Source: Mastacembelus armatus (Eukaryota; Chordata; Actinopteri; Synbranchiformes; Mastacembelidae). From it: a stretch of 64,000 nt of DNA. Below, piece after piece: positions 61,801 through 64,000 of this stretch. The stretch is taken from assembly GCF_900324485.2 (NCBI RefSeq), contig NC_046650.1, forward strand, positions 10,982,828 through 11,046,827, given 5' to 3'. The notes under the pieces were generated by a model. It was given only the letters and a program-made list of their open reading frames with translations. It searched no databases and had not been told where the DNA came from. Made by a program: the position numbers and the translations under genes. The first letter of the stretch is position 1, and every line of letters begins with the position of its first letter.

Positions 61801-62279
61801 TGACCTGAAGGTCACCTCAGATTTGTCCCACTTCAGTCCTTGCACAGCGTATCTCTTCCTCCTCAGGTTTGTTTTCAACTCTGGGCCAAACTTGTCTGGG
61901 ACGCCACACCTCGGCCGACTCATTGCCCTGGAAACAGCACAATAAAATTCCCAGTTTTCAGGTATGTGAAATATTTGATTGTTTTAGAGGACACATTTTT
62001 TAATGGTAACCTTGATGTCTTAGACTCTCGACATGAAATAGTCAGCAGACTGCTGATTGCTTGCTAATCAACACATTTTGATCTTTACAAGTTACTGAAG
62101 TTAAAATCACTGCTGTCAATCAGGACTCACTCTAATGTGTTGGCGTCTATTGAGCCGGTGACAGTCAAACCATAAAACCTTTGCATTGCTACTATCGCTG
62201 TTGTGATGGACTTCGGTGAGCGGATGGCCTGGGCTCTGACATCACCTGGCGGCAGGTAGCCATACTTCTGCAGCCAAGC
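58805..62279 (-). CDS. mmp14: Membrane-type matrix metalloproteinase 1 (MT1-MMP), exons 2 to last; exon 1 outside window
   Basis: Minus-strand exons: 62131-62279, 61805-61927, 61277-61584, 61029-61190, 60744-60883, 60451-60589, 60134-60284, 59538-59653, 58805-59103. They give 528 residues in continuous phase. In order these encode the propeptide ([12 protein letters not shown]), cysteine switch PRCGVPD, furin site RRKR, catalytic domain with MT-loop, zinc motif [11 protein letters not shown] and Met-turn AIMAP. A proline-rich hinge, a four-bladed hemopexin domain ([19 protein letters not shown] ... DWMGC), one transmembrane helix ([20 protein letters not shown]) and the tail [18 protein letters not shown] follow. 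The protein is a cell-surface collagenase and activator of proMMP2; the tail carries the palmitoylated cysteine and endocytic LLY. The donor after 61277 (GTTCGA) is unusually weak. The signal-peptide exon is not in the window. mmp14a versus mmp14b was not resolved. Confidence 0.97.
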
Positions 62280-63487
62280 CTGTTAGAGAGAAAGGGAGAC
62301 AGAGGTTTTGTATGTTTATGTATTAAGACTTTGTTCTTTGGCCGAAAAAATATTTTGCTCTCTTGCTGACAAAGCCGACCACAGATTGCTCCATAACACA
62401 GGGTCTCACTAAAGTTAAATGTTAGAACAGAACACATGGACTGACGTGTCAAAAAGCTAATACAATGTCTTCAGTATGTTTTCTAGCTTAAATGTCTTAG
62501 TATAAATTATGGATAAATGATCTTACAGAGCCCTTTTTGCTCAATCAACAAAATGCTTCTTAGGCAAACATGCCTTAAATCAACTTAGCAGTCAATCCTT
62601 CATGGATAATGGCCAAAATGCAATACTATTACTACTACTACTGCTGCTATTACAACATAATCCAGCTGGATTGGCTAACTCTCCACAGAAGAGATCTGAT
62701 AATATTTGGCTTTTATTTTAAACCAGGCACTTATTAAGGGTTTGGCATCACATCCTTTCAATTGACCTTTTTCTCTAGAATCACTGTTGACTGAAAAGAC
62801 GAAAACGTCTTAGTCAACAAAAAAGGAGGGATTGGCCACATGAACTCAGGGGTGTTCGTCTACTTCCCGTCAAGACTCAGAGCTTGTTAGGGCCTGCTTC
62901 TCTGAGCTCAGCTGTATGGTACAGATTTCATGGTAAATAACGAAGACAATGGGTATGTGTGTGTGTGTGTGTGTGTGCGCGTGTGCATATGGGAGGGCTT
63001 GTGTGCCAGGCTGACTTGCTAACATTCATACCCCCCTCTACAGCAGCCAAAACACACTGAGATAACTCAGCATGTTACGATTATTGTCTTTTCTTCCTGT
63101 GGCTGTGACATTATGCTGTTTATGAACTCTTTTTAAGAAAACACACCAAGTCCTCAGATGTCCCCTTGATTTATGTCGAGCTTGTTACGGGAAAATGTGT
63201 TGTGGGGTCGTAAGGAGGCATCCGAGAGCCAAATAAAACACACAATCTGAAAACACTGATGTCATTTTAGTCACATTGACCCAGAACCCTGTCTAGACTA
63301 TTGCAGCCAAAGACAACTGCTGGGTCATAACGCTGGAAAAAGTACCATTTTCAGCAACATTTGAGTTCCTCAGAGCTTGAGTTTATGATCTTCCATGTCT
63401 ATGTCTACGTCTGTCCTCGTCTCTGTCTGTCCTTATGTCAACCAAAACCACCACTATTTATCTTTACTCAGCCTATTCTTTCCACCG

Positions 63488-63521
<34 letters not shown>

Positions 63522-64000
63522 GTCTGATGATGGACTGAGACACTGGTAAAAAAAATTTAGTGCCACATTTTGGAAATAAGAGAATTAGACAATTAGCCAT
63601 TGTCTGCCTAACAACACTGTATTTCATACACAAACCAAATGTAAGTGCAATTTTACTACTACTTGGTCATCTGCCAAATGTCAGCATTTTCAATGAGAGC
63701 ATGTTAACGTGCTGACATTAGCATTCAGCACAAAAACAGCTGTATTCACACACAATGAAGTGATAGACTATTCCTTCAAAGTGTCTGATCTGTCTCTGCC
63801 CTAGCTGGGGTTGTTGAATGCATCTTAAAGTGTATTTTTCTAATTATGTATCTGCACACAGAGCGGTAACGCAGATCTTCATCGCCACCACATATTAATT
63901 TGGTGGAATTACCCCAGATTCCTTTGTTAGCGTCATCTGAACCTCAGATATCTCTCTTGTTCCACTATTAGTTCTGGATTTCTCTTCAAGCCTTCCTCCA
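62280..64000 (-). other. mmp14 intron 1 (partial)
   Basis: No signal-peptide exon was found on the minus strand up to the window end, so intron 1 exceeds 1.7 kb. It holds a short GT run (about 62952-62978) and (CTG)10 at 63489-63518. Confidence 0.6.
63489..63518. repeat. (CTG)10 trinucleotide repeat
   Basis: Ten perfect CTG units on the plus strand, CAG on the mmp14 strand, inside intron 1. Confidence 0.95.

Overview
The window is genomic DNA from a ray-finned (teleost) fish, probably a percomorph. It shows spliced genes with GT-AG introns, vertebrate orthologues, long GT/CA microsatellites, and fish-type non-LTR retrotransposon and hAT-like MITE debris. No rRNA, tRNA, CRISPR or prokaryotic feature was seen. 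Family assignments come from recognising the translated exons by eye; exon borders were placed by GT-AG signals and checked for reading-frame phase.

Layout: (1) 1-7633 is a young tandem duplication with a unit of about 5.07 kb; its first copy is cut by the window edge. Each copy holds one complete small gene for an 86-residue, cysteine-free, acidic secreted peptide that I do not recognise, plus relics of older units, a foldback repeat and LINE fragments. (2) 8454-10410 is dhrs4 (minus), an SDR carbonyl reductase with a peroxisomal-type C-terminus and an apparent single-base frameshift. (3) A head-to-head CpG-containing promoter region leads into efs (plus, 11956-17513), a Cas-family adaptor with two abutting uORFs in its leader. 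(4) acin1 (plus, 19739-37216) encodes the splicing/EJC factor Acinus in 17 coding exons, with a likely internal promoter for a short isoform. (5) ajuba (minus, 38950-45272) is a LIM adaptor convergent with acin1; two of its acceptor tracts are simple repeats. (6) mrpl52 (plus, 49231-51013) encodes a mitoribosomal protein. (7) mmp14 (minus, 58805-62279, first exon outside the window) encodes membrane-type matrix metalloproteinase 1.

The six named genes have human counterparts that I recall clustering at 14q11.2 in the same general order (MRPL52/MMP14, AJUBA, ACIN1, EFS, DHRS4). The block therefore looks like conserved vertebrate synteny rather than a functional operon. EFS, AJUBA and MMP14 all act in adhesion, cytoskeleton or matrix biology, but shared regulation is not shown by the sequence. 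The least explained content is the duplicated secreted-peptide locus at the left end. The most useful regulatory observations are the acin1 internal promoter and the efs uORF pair.
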